Origin: PSRI01 sp041484195
GTDB taxonomy: Bacteria; Bacteroidota; Bacteroidia; Chitinophagales; Chitinophagaceae
Length of the DNA stretch: 64,000 nt
Direction of reading: 5' to 3'
NCBI GenBank assembly: GCA_041484195.1
Contig: JBGPHC010000020.1
Location: 11,427-75,426 of the forward strand
The notes under the pieces: model-generated
Databases searched by the model: none
Told to the model about the DNA's origin: nothing
The model's input: the letters and a program-made list of their open reading frames with translations, nothing else
Shown here: piece by piece, positions 45,531-54,660 of the stretch
How positions within the stretch are numbered: the stretch's first letter is position 1
Layout of the letters: every line of letters begins with the position of its first letter
Position numbers and translations under genes: made by a program

Positions 45531-45555
45531 GATTTGAATTTTTAGAAAGTTTGGA

Positions 45556-46329
45556 TCATATCTCCTTTTCCCTGAGCCTGAAATAAGCGGCCACCCAAAA
45601 AACCGGCACCCAGATATACTTAAGCAGGAACAGCCAAGTGTCTTCCACCCATTGGTCCAACTTGTATATTTTCACCTGCTTCGTTTCATAGACTGCGAAA
45701 CTTGCGAGTCCCCGCATTCCTGCGTTATGTGGAATTAGATTGCGCTGCATAAAATTTACATATAACCCGAAGAGAAGGAAGAATACCAGGCCAGCCAGGG
45801 CCGTTTTGATGAAACTGTATTTTTCAAAATATACGGACCCCAGTAAGAATAATGCCTGCAAGGCGAAAAATACATACATGGCGGCTTTCATGCCTTCATT
45901 CCAATGAGGAATCCTTTTCACTGAATACCCGGGTTTCATTTCAAGGACTATCAATGTGATTGGCTGTATGATATAAAAACACGCGAAATAAAAAGTGGTG
46001 AACAGGATGGTGGAATAAAATATCCCGCATATGAGTTTCTCCAGGTGGGTTGCAGGAACGGAAAGCCAATAAATCCCTTTGGGCCTGTCGCCCAGCGCTC
46101 CGAATGTGATACTGGCGAAGATCAACCCGGTTATGAAGAGTCCTACAAAAAATATTACATAGGTCTCAACCTCATCATAATTAGGGCCGCTGGTCCAGGT
46201 CCAAATGAAGAAGACAATGGCCATCAATCCGAAAACTGCCAATATGGAGAGCATGTAGAGTTTGACATTGTCAAACCACTGTTTCTTGATAAGCAGCCAG
46301 AGTCTTGAAAAACTAAATGCATTATTCAT
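45556..46329 (-). CDS. ABC transporter permease
   Basis: A 257-aa membrane protein with six hydrophobic segments. It begins FSRLWLLIKKQWFDNVKLYMLSILAVFGLM, in the usual way for permeases of YtrC/D-like exporters, and has GDRPKGIYWLSVPATHLEKLICGIFYSTILF in the first third. The motif WLSVPAThLEK is frequent in Bacteroidota ABC permeases of GntR operons. It starts 14 bases after its ATPase gene and ends 25 bases before the GntR gene. The cargo is unknown. Confidence 0.75.
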   Translation of the reverse strand: MNNAFSFSRLWLLIKKQWFDNVKLYMLSILAVFGLMAIVFFIWTWTSGPNYDEVETYVIFFVGLFITGLIFASITFGALGDRPKGIYWLSVPATHLEKLICGIFYSTILFTTFYFACFYIIQPITLIVLEMKPGYSVKRIPHWNEGMKAAMYVFFALQALFLLGSVYFEKYSFIKTALAGLVFFLLFGLYVNFMQRNLIPHNAGMRGLASFAVYETKQVKIYKLDQWVEDTWLFLLKYIWVPVFWVAAYFRLREKEI

Positions 46330-46343
46330 GGTAGATATCTTTA

Positions 46344-47174
46344 TCAGTTAAATACAGATTGAATAGAATCACGATTGGTGACGATTGCCTTATAGAGCAT
46401 TTCCAGGTCAAGTTTGCTTTCTTCGCCTCCAGTGTTGCGGGTTATGATGGCATTACCCTTCAGTGAACTTTCGCTGTAGATGGCGGATTTCACTTCTTCC
46501 TGATCGAAAGAAATTTTGAAATTGAGCCTGCTGGTAATTTGTTCTACGGTCTGGTCGAAAAGTATGCGGCCTTCATCAATTATAGTAATGCGGTCGATCA
46601 CGTTCTCGAGGTCTTTTACCTGGTGCGTGCTGATGATAACACATTTGTCTTCGTCGAGGGCGCCTGCCATTACTTTGCGGAACTGGCTCTTACTCATTAT
46701 ATCCAAACCGTTGGTAGGTTCATCCATCAGTAGCAGGGAAGTGTTGCAGGCCAGACCAAAACTGATCAATGCTTTTTTCTTTTGTCCATAACTCATGTCC
46801 TGGATGGTCGCATCCGTGGGAATCTCAAATTCACGTATATACCGGTTGAATTGTTCCTGGCTGAAGCGCGGATAAAAAGGTGCATTATATGATACCAGGT
46901 TAGTGAGACTGATATTGGGCAGATAGAATTCCTCTGCTACCATGAACACTTTCTGTAAGAAACCCGGTTCCCTTTTGCCGGGAATATGCCCCATCACTTG
47001 CACAGCACCCTGGTCGGGAAAAAGCAGACCACCGATATTTCTAAGTAAAGTGGACTTGCCGGTGCCGTTTTTTCCTAATAATCCATAAATATGACCCGAT
47101 TTGAGGTCCAGGCTGAGACCTGTGAAAACCTTTTTCCTGCGATAGGCAAAATGCAGATTTTGAATGGATATCAT
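46344..47174 (-). CDS. ABC transporter ATPase, first gene of the GntR operon
   Basis: A 276-aa ATPase. Walker A GLLGKNGTGKSTLLRN, signature MSYGQKKKALISFGLA (an SYGQ form), Walker B LLLMDEPTNGLDI and switch histidine in CVIISTHQVKDLE are complete. It resembles YtrB-type ATPases. Its start is 12 bases downstream of a 9+9 bp inverted repeat and 38 bases from a promoter box, so it is the first gene of the operon. The partner permease follows after 14 bases. Confidence 0.88.
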   Translation of the reverse strand: MISIQNLHFAYRRKKVFTGLSLDLKSGHIYGLLGKNGTGKSTLLRNIGGLLFPDQGAVQVMGHIPGKREPGFLQKVFMVAEEFYLPNISLTNLVSYNAPFYPRFSQEQFNRYIREFEIPTDATIQDMSYGQKKKALISFGLACNTSLLLMDEPTNGLDIMSKSQFRKVMAGALDEDKCVIISTHQVKDLENVIDRITIIDEGRILFDQTVEQITSRLNFKISFDQEEVKSAIYSESSLKGNAIITRNTGGEESKLDLEMLYKAIVTNRDSIQSVFN

Positions 47175-47186
47175 TGCTTAGTGCTT

Positions 47187-47212
47187 TAGTGTACTATTGT
47201 ATTAGTACACTA
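47187..47212. promoter_or_regulatory. Probable GntR/YtrA operator
   Basis: TAGTGTACT (47187-47195) and AGTACACTA (47204-47212) form a perfect 9-bp inverted repeat with an 8-base spacer. It lies between the -7 box (47213-47220) and the start codon of the first operon gene, touching the -7 box, where a bound repressor would block initiation. The operon encodes a YtrA-type GntR regulator, the natural candidate to bind here. Confidence 0.7.
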
Positions 47213-47220
47213 CAAATATA
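47213..47220 (-). promoter_or_regulatory. Promoter -7 box of the GntR-ABC operon
   Basis: On the minus strand this reads TATATTTG, an exact match to TAnnTTTG. It directly precedes the operator-like inverted repeat. No good -33 TTTG is visible at the usual distance. Confidence 0.55.
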
Positions 47221-47335
47221 ATACAAGAATTGATAGTTCCTATTATTTTATCGGAAATTTTTAAAAAAAATTTATGGAGCACAAAAATGGGTCCCGCGAA
47301 ATTGGCCGGAACCCCTTGAAGATCATACGGAATAG

Positions 47336-50300
47336 CTATTTTATTTTGAATCGTATGCTCCCATTGGTCTTGAGGTCGGAATCCACCCTGACCTGGTAGA
47401 CTTTCCCGTCGGCACTCACCCTCATATATGCGGTATTAGGCGGAACAGAACCAAGGTTATCGGCAAACATGACGAGTTCATTGGTCTGGCCCTTCTCGGC
47501 CGTCAGCTTAATGGAATATGGCTTATCGGTCAACTTGTACTTCGAAAGTATTTTATTGCCATTGAAATAGAGTGTCACTTCATCTCCGTCAACCTCTGCA
47601 TTGTCGTAAAGATCAACTTTGATTTCCGGACTGGTCAGTTGAATGGTTTCCACCACCCTGTTATTTCGGTTAGCCGTAGTGGTGGCAGCGTCTGCATAAT
47701 TTTCGGGCATCATCACCGCGGTGAATCGATTTTTCCCGGCCAATAATAACCGGGCTGCTTCCTGCAAATCTTTCACAGTCAGCTTGTCGATATATTGTTC
47801 ATAATTTACGAACCTGTCTATATTCTCACCTTCCACTTTTGCGCTAATCAGGTGATTCATCCAGGGACCGTTCTGTTTGATTTCTTCTTTGTATGCTTCC
47901 CGCCATTGCTGTTTCACCTTGTCCAGGTTTTTTTGCGAAGGGCCATTCTTCATGATGTCATCCACCTCATTTTGCATTGCCTTCAGGAGTGTATCCACTT
48001 TTTCGGGTCCGCAGGGTAATTGCACCACGAACTGGTAACTTGGGTAAGGCGTTTTTTCCAACCCACCAAATATTCCGCCCCCATAAATGCCCTGGATCTT
48101 TTCCCGCAACTCCTCAATGACACGGATATTCAGGACTTCGGTTATTGCCCTCGCCTTTAATTCGAGATCTTCGCTATAAGGCACTTCACCTGAATAGAAA
48201 GTTAGTATCAGACTCTTTTCATCCTGGCCCTTATAAACATTCATTTTTTTCCTGCCATTGATAGGCCTCACTTTCTGGTCCACATAATTGGTCTTTTTGG
48301 AAGTAGCCGGCAGGCTCGCGATATAAGTCTTAATGAGTGGTAGAATAGAATCTCTCTTGAAGCTCCCTACAAAAACAAAATTCATTCCACTCAGGTCGCC
48401 CAGTCTTTCCTTATAGATATGGAAGGCCCTGTCTAAATTCACTTTTTCAAAATACGACGATTTGGGTACCGCGATCGGCGCAAGGGGGTTACCATTATAT
48501 AGTGTGTTCATTACCGTATCAATAAAAGCCGCCTGTGGGTTCGCTCCAATCAAGGCGTATTGCGATTTGTTTTTCTGAATGAATGATTTGAACAGGGAAG
48601 TATCTTTCCTGGGCTCTGTAAATTTGAGATAGGCAAGTTGGAACATGGTCTCAAGGTCCTTCACAGTGGAACTTCCGCTCATGCCTTCCTTATCGGCAAT
48701 CAATATAGGATTCGCGGAAACTGATTTGCCCGAAAGAACCTTTTGAAGGTCTGTGGGAGAAAATTCTCCGAAGCCCATTGCGTTCACCACATTGGAAGCA
48801 TAGGCGGCATTATACTTGTCAGCCACACCATAATTACTCGTTCCTCCATATCTGGAAGCTGACATCAATATCTGATCATTCTTAAAATCGGTTGGTTTGA
48901 GCGTAACGGTGATTCCGTTGGATAGTTTCAGTTCCGTTGTGCCTGTCTTTGCGTCCCGGGTCTCAGATATCACCATGCCCGGCCTGGGTTTTGTTTTGAG
49001 TAGCTGGCTTGCAATTACTTTCTCTTCATAAGGCTTGATATCCTTTTTTTCAACCTGAGCAATTCCGATCAGCAAATCCCCGCCTGTCGGGAGTTGCACA
49101 TCCGCTTTTTCAGGACCCATCAGGTAGGCGAAGTAATCCTGCTGGCCTTTCAACTTATCAGCTACACCATTCACCTCCTGCAAGGTGATGGTTGGAACAA
49201 AATTCTGCACCAGGTAATATTCCTTTTCAATGCCCGGGATTGGTTCCTGCTGCAGGAAATTCCGGATGAATTCTTCCACGTACAAATAAGATTCCGTCTT
49301 GTCACGGTCATTGTACATCCTCTCATAGGAAGCCGTCATGCTTTTTTTAGCTCTTTCCAATTCCGCATCCGTGAATCCAAATCGTTTCACTCTTTCCACT
49401 TCCTCAACCGCTGCCTGGAGCGCCCTGGCTGGTGGCTGATCTCCGGAACCCGCGGATACGCTAAAATTTTCGAATCCCCTTGCAAAGCCTCCAAAACTGG
49501 CATTGGCAAACACGAAAGGAGGATTTTCTTTTTGTGTCAGTTCCTGCATGCGACGGTTCAGCATCGTAGTAAATAAATCCTTCACCAGGTCCTTCCTGTA
49601 GTCACCATAAGTAACCGATGGTATTTGTTTGTAGGCGGGATATTCCAGCCCGGTCTGATAACGGACGGATTCCTTGTCGGTGGTCACCAATGCGTCACTG
49701 GAATCATAAGCGGGCACACTGGCGTATTTACGCTCGCGTTCGTTAGGCGGATTCGTTAAACCACTGAAATGTTTCCTGATCATAGCTTCGGCATCTTCTA
49801 CCTTAATATCTCCCACCACGAGCACGGCCATCAGGTCGGGCCGGTACCAATCGTGATAAAACCTGCGTATGACATCATATTTGAAAGTCTTGATGATACT
49901 GTCTTTCCCAATCGGAAGGCGGTCGGCATACAGGGAACCCTTGAACAATTTGGGTAATATCTTTTTGAACATTCTTTCATTGGCTCCTTTTCCCAACCGG
50001 CTTTCTTCCAGGATGATCGGCCTTTCGCCATCGATATCATCATCTTTATAAGTCACATTATGCGCCCAGTCTTCCAATACCTGGAATCCCTTTTCAAGAT
50101 TGTCGGGTTTGTCGGTGGGGATTGGCAATATATATACCGTTTCGTCGAAGCTCGTGTAGGCATTAAGGTCATTCCCGAAACCCACTCCTATATCCTGCAG
50201 AAAAGAAACGATCTCATTTTTTTTGAAATTTTTTGTCCCGTTAAAGGCCATATGTTCCGCCATATGCGCCAAACCCAACTGGTCAGGGTCTTCACAGATC

Positions 50301-50518
50301 GAACCCGCGTTGACAACCAAACGAAGCTCCACTTTTTGTTCAGGCTTCGGATTGTTCATGATATAATAGGTCAGCCCATTGGCTAATTTGCCCGTGTGTA
50401 AATGAAGGTTAAGTGGCATTTTGTCGTTGAGATCATATTGTGCCTGTAGCCAAAGAGTGCTGGTGATCATGACTACCACAACGAGTAATGCCTTCCTCTT
50501 AAAAGTTTGCCAACTCAT
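47336..50518 (-). CDS. M16-family (insulinase-like) zinc protease, secreted
   Basis: A 1060-aa periplasmic or surface metalloprotease with the four half-domains of the pitrilysin family. A signal peptide ends near residue 27 (LWLQAQ). The inverted zinc motif HMAEH gives H85, E88 and H89, with E165 in DGERPIILEE as probable third ligand. The second, inactive M16 half follows from about residue 540. The C-terminal about 100 residues (EIKVDLYDNAEVDGDEVTLYFNGN, PNTAYMRVSADGKVYQVRVDS) form a beta-domain not present in pitrilysin, which explains the extra length over about 940 aa. It is transcribed alone, divergent from maeB. Confidence 0.9.
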   Translation of the reverse strand: MSWQTFKRKALLVVVVMITSTLWLQAQYDLNDKMPLNLHLHTGKLANGLTYYIMNNPKPEQKVELRLVVNAGSICEDPDQLGLAHMAEHMAFNGTKNFKKNEIVSFLQDIGVGFGNDLNAYTSFDETVYILPIPTDKPDNLEKGFQVLEDWAHNVTYKDDDIDGERPIILEESRLGKGANERMFKKILPKLFKGSLYADRLPIGKDSIIKTFKYDVIRRFYHDWYRPDLMAVLVVGDIKVEDAEAMIRKHFSGLTNPPNERERKYASVPAYDSSDALVTTDKESVRYQTGLEYPAYKQIPSVTYGDYRKDLVKDLFTTMLNRRMQELTQKENPPFVFANASFGGFARGFENFSVSAGSGDQPPARALQAAVEEVERVKRFGFTDAELERAKKSMTASYERMYNDRDKTESYLYVEEFIRNFLQQEPIPGIEKEYYLVQNFVPTITLQEVNGVADKLKGQQDYFAYLMGPEKADVQLPTGGDLLIGIAQVEKKDIKPYEEKVIASQLLKTKPRPGMVISETRDAKTGTTELKLSNGITVTLKPTDFKNDQILMSASRYGGTSNYGVADKYNAAYASNVVNAMGFGEFSPTDLQKVLSGKSVSANPILIADKEGMSGSSTVKDLETMFQLAYLKFTEPRKDTSLFKSFIQKNKSQYALIGANPQAAFIDTVMNTLYNGNPLAPIAVPKSSYFEKVNLDRAFHIYKERLGDLSGMNFVFVGSFKRDSILPLIKTYIASLPATSKKTNYVDQKVRPINGRKKMNVYKGQDEKSLILTFYSGEVPYSEDLELKARAITEVLNIRVIEELREKIQGIYGGGIFGGLEKTPYPSYQFVVQLPCGPEKVDTLLKAMQNEVDDIMKNGPSQKNLDKVKQQWREAYKEEIKQNGPWMNHLISAKVEGENIDRFVNYEQYIDKLTVKDLQEAARLLLAGKNRFTAVMMPENYADAATTTANRNNRVVETIQLTSPEIKVDLYDNAEVDGDEVTLYFNGNKILSKYKLTDKPYSIKLTAEKGQTNELVMFADNLGSVPPNTAYMRVSADGKVYQVRVDSDLKTNGSIRFKIK

Positions 50519-50537
50519 GGTTCAATAATTTTGTTTC

Positions 50538-50545
50538 CAAATATA
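50538..50545 (-). promoter_or_regulatory. Promoter -7 box of the M16 protease gene
   Basis: On the minus strand the sequence reads TATATTTG, an exact TAnnTTTG match 20 bases before the start codon, giving a very short leader. Confidence 0.45.
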
Positions 50546-50641
50546 AGTAAAGCTGGCATCCTTCTCAACTCATTCAACAAATTCTGAAATAAGCCATGAA
50601 ATCGCTTTTAGTTATATTGCAGCACCTTATCTTAGAGATAT

Positions 50642-52999
50642 ATGCAAAATGAATTGCGCAAACAGCAGGCTTTGGAATACCATTCCAAAGGAAGGCCTGG
50701 AAAGATTGAAGTTGTACCCACCAAAGAGGCTAAAACACAAAGAGACCTGTCATTGGCTTATTCTCCGGGCGTAGCCGTTCCCTGCAAGGAAATTCAGGAA
50801 AACCCAGAATCCGTTTACAAGTACACTGCCAAGGGCAACCTGGTGGCCGTGATCAGCAATGGAACTGCCGTTTTGGGATTGGGAGATATCGGGCCTGAAG
50901 CGGGCAAACCAGTAATGGAAGGGAAAGCCGTGCTCTTCAAGATATTCGCAGATATAGATGTATTTGACATTGAGATCAACGAGAAGGATCCCGATCAATT
51001 TATCAGTATAGTAAAATCGCTGGAACCCACATTTGGAGGTATTAATCTCGAAGATATCAAGGCGCCGGAATGTTTTTATATCGAAAAGAAGCTGAAAGAA
51101 ACGATGAAGATTCCGGTGATGCACGACGACCAGCATGGTACTGCCATCATCAGTTCGGCCGCTCTGTTGAACGCTTTGGAGCTGCAGGGAAAAAAAATTG
51201 ACAAAGTCAGGTTTGTGGTAAACGGAGCAGGCGCAGCCGCCATCGCCTGCGTGCTTTTGTACGAAGCGCTGGGAGCAAAGAACGAAAATTTCTTATTGTT
51301 TGACAGGAAAGGGGTCCTGCACATGGAAAGGCCGGGCCTGGATGATACAAGGCTCCATTTTGCAACTACCCGCAAGAAGGATATCAGTCTCGCGGAGGCC
51401 ATGAAAGGCGCCGACGTATTCATAGGATTGAGCGCGGGAAATACGATTACTCCCGAAATGGTGAAATCCATGGCCAAAAACCCGATCGTATTTGCGATGG
51501 CCAATCCCGATCCGGAAATAAGCTGGGAAGCGGCTACTGCTGTGCGTAAGGATATCATCATGGCCACAGGCAGGAGCGATTATCCCAACCAGGTGAATAA
51601 TGTTTTAGGATTCCCCTATATATTCAGAGGGGCCCTGGATGTGAGGGCCACCCAGATCAATGAAGCCATGAAGATGGCCGCAGTGAAGGCTTTGGCAGAC
51701 CTCGCCCGAAAGCCCGTGCCCGACATGGTGAATATGGCATACAATGAGAAAACCATTTCATTCGGTCCCAATTATATCATCCCAAAACCACTGGACCCCC
51801 GATTAATTTCCGTGGTATCTCCCGCCGTGGCCCGCGCGGCCATGGAAAGCGGCGTTGCCAAACACCCTATCGATGATTGGGACCGGTACCGTACCGAACT
51901 GGACCGGCGGCTGGGCAATGACAACCAACTGTTCCGTGTGATCGGCAATAAAGCCAGAAAGGATCCCAAACGGGTGGTATTTGCGGAAGCAGACAACGTG
52001 AAGATCCTGAAAGCGGCGCAGATAGTCCTGGACGATGGTATCGCTTATCCTATATTGTTAGGAGAGGAAAGAAAGATCAGGATGCTGGCGGAGGCGAATA
52101 ATATTGACCTGGAAAGTATTCCCATCATCGATCCGCGTGCCGACGAATTGGAAGCCAAAAGGCAGGAATTTGCCGAACTCTATTTTAAGAAACGCCAGCG
52201 TCGTGGCGTGAACCAATACGAAGCCTATAAATCCATGAGGGACCGAATCCGTTTTGCCTGCATGATGCTGGAAACAGGTGAGGCTGATGCCGTGATCGGA
52301 GGGCTCACCCGCAATTATCCCGAGACTGTGAGGCCGGCCCTGCAGGTGATTGGGACTGAAAAGGGAGTGAAAAATATTGCCGGCATGTATATCATGCTCA
52401 CCAAACAAGGTCCCCTATTCCTGGCAGACACCACCGTGAATTTTAATCCCACCTCAGAGGAATTGGCCGACATTACCCTGATGGTGGCCAATGAAGTCCG
52501 TATGTTCGGCATTACTCCCCGTATAGCCATGCTCAGTTATTCCAATTTCGGCACGAGTAATACACCGGAAGCAATTTTGGTGCGCAGGGCCAGGGAAATT
52601 GTCAAAGAAAAAAATCCGGGTCTAATTGTGGACGGCGAAATGCAGGGCATTGTGGCTTTCAATAAGGAAATCCTGAGGGATAATTATCCCTTCAGTGAAC
52701 TGGTGCATGGTGACGTAAATACGCTGATCTTCCCCAACCTGAGCGCCGGTAATATCGCTTATAACCTGTTGCAGGAAGTGGGTCATTTTGATGCCATCGG
52801 ACCCGTGCTATTGGGATTGAAAAGACCAGTACATATCCTGCAGTTGGGAAGTTCGGTCAGAAGTATTATCAATATGGTGCTCATCTCAGTATTGGACGCC
52901 CAGCACAAAACGGGTGTCGATACCCAGGAAGCTGTGAAAAAATCTCCCTGGTGGAAAAGACTCAAAAAAACAAAAGATGAAGATGTTCAACATGAATAA
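50642..52999 (+). CDS. maeB: NADP-dependent malic enzyme with phosphotransacetylase-like domain
   Basis: A 785-aa fusion enzyme that decarboxylates malate to pyruvate, yielding NADPH. The N-terminal malic part (to about residue 430) has AYSPGVAVPCKEI, GLGDIGPEAGKPVMEGKA and HDDQHGTAIISSAALLNAL. The C-terminal half (about 450-760) is phosphotransacetylase-like (VFAEADNVKILKAAQIV, LSYSNFGTSNTPEA, LSAGNIAYNLLQ), which in MaeB has lost activity and senses acetyl-CoA. The length is near that of E. coli MaeB (759 aa). It ends just before the lipoprotein gene 53010-53453. Confidence 0.95.
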   Translation: MQNELRKQQALEYHSKGRPGKIEVVPTKEAKTQRDLSLAYSPGVAVPCKEIQENPESVYKYTAKGNLVAVISNGTAVLGLGDIGPEAGKPVMEGKAVLFKIFADIDVFDIEINEKDPDQFISIVKSLEPTFGGINLEDIKAPECFYIEKKLKETMKIPVMHDDQHGTAIISSAALLNALELQGKKIDKVRFVVNGAGAAAIACVLLYEALGAKNENFLLFDRKGVLHMERPGLDDTRLHFATTRKKDISLAEAMKGADVFIGLSAGNTITPEMVKSMAKNPIVFAMANPDPEISWEAATAVRKDIIMATGRSDYPNQVNNVLGFPYIFRGALDVRATQINEAMKMAAVKALADLARKPVPDMVNMAYNEKTISFGPNYIIPKPLDPRLISVVSPAVARAAMESGVAKHPIDDWDRYRTELDRRLGNDNQLFRVIGNKARKDPKRVVFAEADNVKILKAAQIVLDDGIAYPILLGEERKIRMLAEANNIDLESIPIIDPRADELEAKRQEFAELYFKKRQRRGVNQYEAYKSMRDRIRFACMMLETGEADAVIGGLTRNYPETVRPALQVIGTEKGVKNIAGMYIMLTKQGPLFLADTTVNFNPTSEELADITLMVANEVRMFGITPRIAMLSYSNFGTSNTPEAILVRRAREIVKEKNPGLIVDGEMQGIVAFNKEILRDNYPFSELVHGDVNTLIFPNLSAGNIAYNLLQEVGHFDAIGPVLLGLKRPVHILQLGSSVRSIINMVLISVLDAQHKTGVDTQEAVKKSPWWKRLKKTKDEDVQHE

Positions 53000-53009
53000 T
53001 CTTTCCCCG

Positions 53010-53453
53010 ATGAAGAAATTATTCGCAGGGATAATTTTCCTGGCAGCTTTGCCCTCCTGCTCGGGCCATTCCGTGAAGGAAAAGCTCAATAGCGCGGGCC
53101 AGAAAGCAGGTGAAGCCGTGGGTGAAGTAGTGCACGGCGTGAGTAGCGGCGTTGAAAATGCATTCCGCGTCAGCATTCAGGTTTCAGGAAGCCTGAAGCA
53201 AAAAGGCATCGAACTGGGACAGGTCAGGCTGGGTGACGATAAACAAGGAAAGGATAATCTCTTAAGCGTCTATTTTATCTTCCATAATGACTATACGGGA
53301 AATATTACCTGTAAGGCTTTTGACAATGCAGGTCTTGAAATGGGAAGGTCCACCGAAAAGATTGAAGGAAAGGCCGGCGATGCCAGATTCTATGATTTCC
53401 GGTTCGATCCCCGAACAAATATCGACCGGGACAGTAAGATCACTATGGAATGA
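53010..53453 (+). CDS. Small lipoprotein of unknown function
   Basis: 147 aa from ATG at 53010. The start MKKLFAGIIFLAALPSC is a lipoprotein signal, though the lipobox LPSC is not perfect. The body begins with an amphipathic helix of 30 residues (KEKLNSAGQKAGEAVGEVVHGVSSGVENAF, apolipoprotein-like 11-mer rhythm), followed by a beta-rich part (FIFHNDYTGNITCKAFD). Two in-frame upstream ATGs (52977, 52992) would overlap or crowd the maeB stop and put hydrophilic residues before the signal, so they are less likely. The family is not recognised. It is probably co-transcribed with maeB. Confidence 0.65.
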   Translation: MKKLFAGIIFLAALPSCSGHSVKEKLNSAGQKAGEAVGEVVHGVSSGVENAFRVSIQVSGSLKQKGIELGQVRLGDDKQGKDNLLSVYFIFHNDYTGNITCKAFDNAGLEMGRSTEKIEGKAGDARFYDFRFDPRTNIDRDSKITME

Positions 53454-53823
53454 GTGATGCAGGAAATCCGGGATTTCAATTATAAAAATCATTTCTCCGT
53501 GTCATCAGGATCGGCTATCCAATTCCAAATGGATCACCTGGTAATCCATAAAATTCGAACTGAGATGTTTTGCGCAGTTGGCGGATCAGATGCACAATCA
53601 TGCTTTCATGTTTGACACCACCAGGATTTCGACGATATTCATTTCCGCATCCTTCCCCTGGAATTTGATCAGCAACTCTATGAAAAAAGGAGAAATTGTC
53701 TCCTTCTCACCAATATGAATTTCCGGCTTTGGTTGCAATCGCGTGAAATGATTTTGGCCGACATTAAAAAACAATGATTCCTTATACCTTTTCAATTATT
53801 TTTGCCTTTACTAAATACACTGA
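53454..53823. other. Interval before the lipid-transport genes
   Basis: 370 bases with no convincing gene. One leftward open stretch (53598-53795) has only a TTG start directly after a stop. A weak hairpin GGAGA/TCTCC lies at 53689-53703. The promoter of the downstream permease gene presumably lies near 53790-53815, but no exact box is seen. Confidence 0.5.
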
Positions 53824-54561
53824 ATGTTATTCTTCACACATTTTGGCAGATACCTGCTCATGATCAAAGGGATGTTCACCAAACCGGAGAACATGAAGAT
53901 GTATTGGAAAGAGTTGATGCACCAATGCGTTGAAATCGGTATCGGTTCCCTGGGTATCGTAGTAATCATTTCGGTGTTCATCGGCGCAGTTTCAACGGTT
54001 CAAACGGCTTATCAGTTGGTGAGCCCCGTTCTTCCCAAAAGCATCATTGCGCAAATTGTGAGGGATACGGTAATCCTGGAATTTGCACCTACACTAACCT
54101 GTATAGTTTTGGCGGGTGTGGTCGGTAGCAAGATTGCCAGCGAATTGGGCAATATGAGAGTGAGTGAACAAATTGATGCGTTGGAAATCATGGGCATCAA
54201 CACCAAGGCATACCTGGTGATGCCAAAGATACTTGCGGCCCTGATTGTAATTCCCTTGCTCGTGATTTTGGCGGCGGTACTGGGCGTCTGGGGAGGTCGC
54301 ATGGCCGGCACCCTGGCACATATCCTTTCCCATGCAGAATTCGACAAGGGTCTGCTTACCAATTTTGTTCCTTACAATGTTTCATTTTCACTGGTCAAGG
54401 CCTATACATTTGCATTCATCATTTCCAGCATTCCGGCCTACTATGGGTATTTTGTAAAAGGTGGCGCCCTGGAAATTGGACGCGCCAGCACCAGCGCCGT
54501 AGTATCGAGTTGCATCATGATACTGTTTGCAGACTATATTCTCGCTGCAATTCTATTGTAG
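53824..54561 (+). CDS. MlaE-family phospholipid ABC transporter permease
   Basis: A 245-aa inner membrane permease of the MlaE/TGD1 family, which moves phospholipid between the two membranes of the envelope. The family block is clear: IRVDTVILEFAPTLTC-like text (read as RDTVILEFAPTLTCIVLAGVVGSKIASELGNMRVSEQIDALEIMG) around residues 80-125, followed by four more membrane segments. The interacting ATPase gene starts 99 bases downstream. No MCE-domain (MlaD) gene adjoins, although it normally completes the complex. Confidence 0.88.
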   Translation: MLFFTHFGRYLLMIKGMFTKPENMKMYWKELMHQCVEIGIGSLGIVVIISVFIGAVSTVQTAYQLVSPVLPKSIIAQIVRDTVILEFAPTLTCIVLAGVVGSKIASELGNMRVSEQIDALEIMGINTKAYLVMPKILAALIVIPLLVILAAVLGVWGGRMAGTLAHILSHAEFDKGLLTNFVPYNVSFSLVKAYTFAFIISSIPAYYGYFVKGGALEIGRASTSAVVSSCIMILFADYILAAILL

Positions 54562-54660
54562 GGCCATGTGTGAATCCGGAACCGGCATGAGAAGATTGAA
54601 AAAGCCTGGGAAAAAAAGTTACCGGCTTAAAATCAAATTTGGCTTTCGCCCTGATTGCTT

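Noticed and set aside
53598..53795. 65-codon leftward frame before the MlaE-like gene
   Set aside because: Only a TTG start directly after an in-frame stop; no family likeness.
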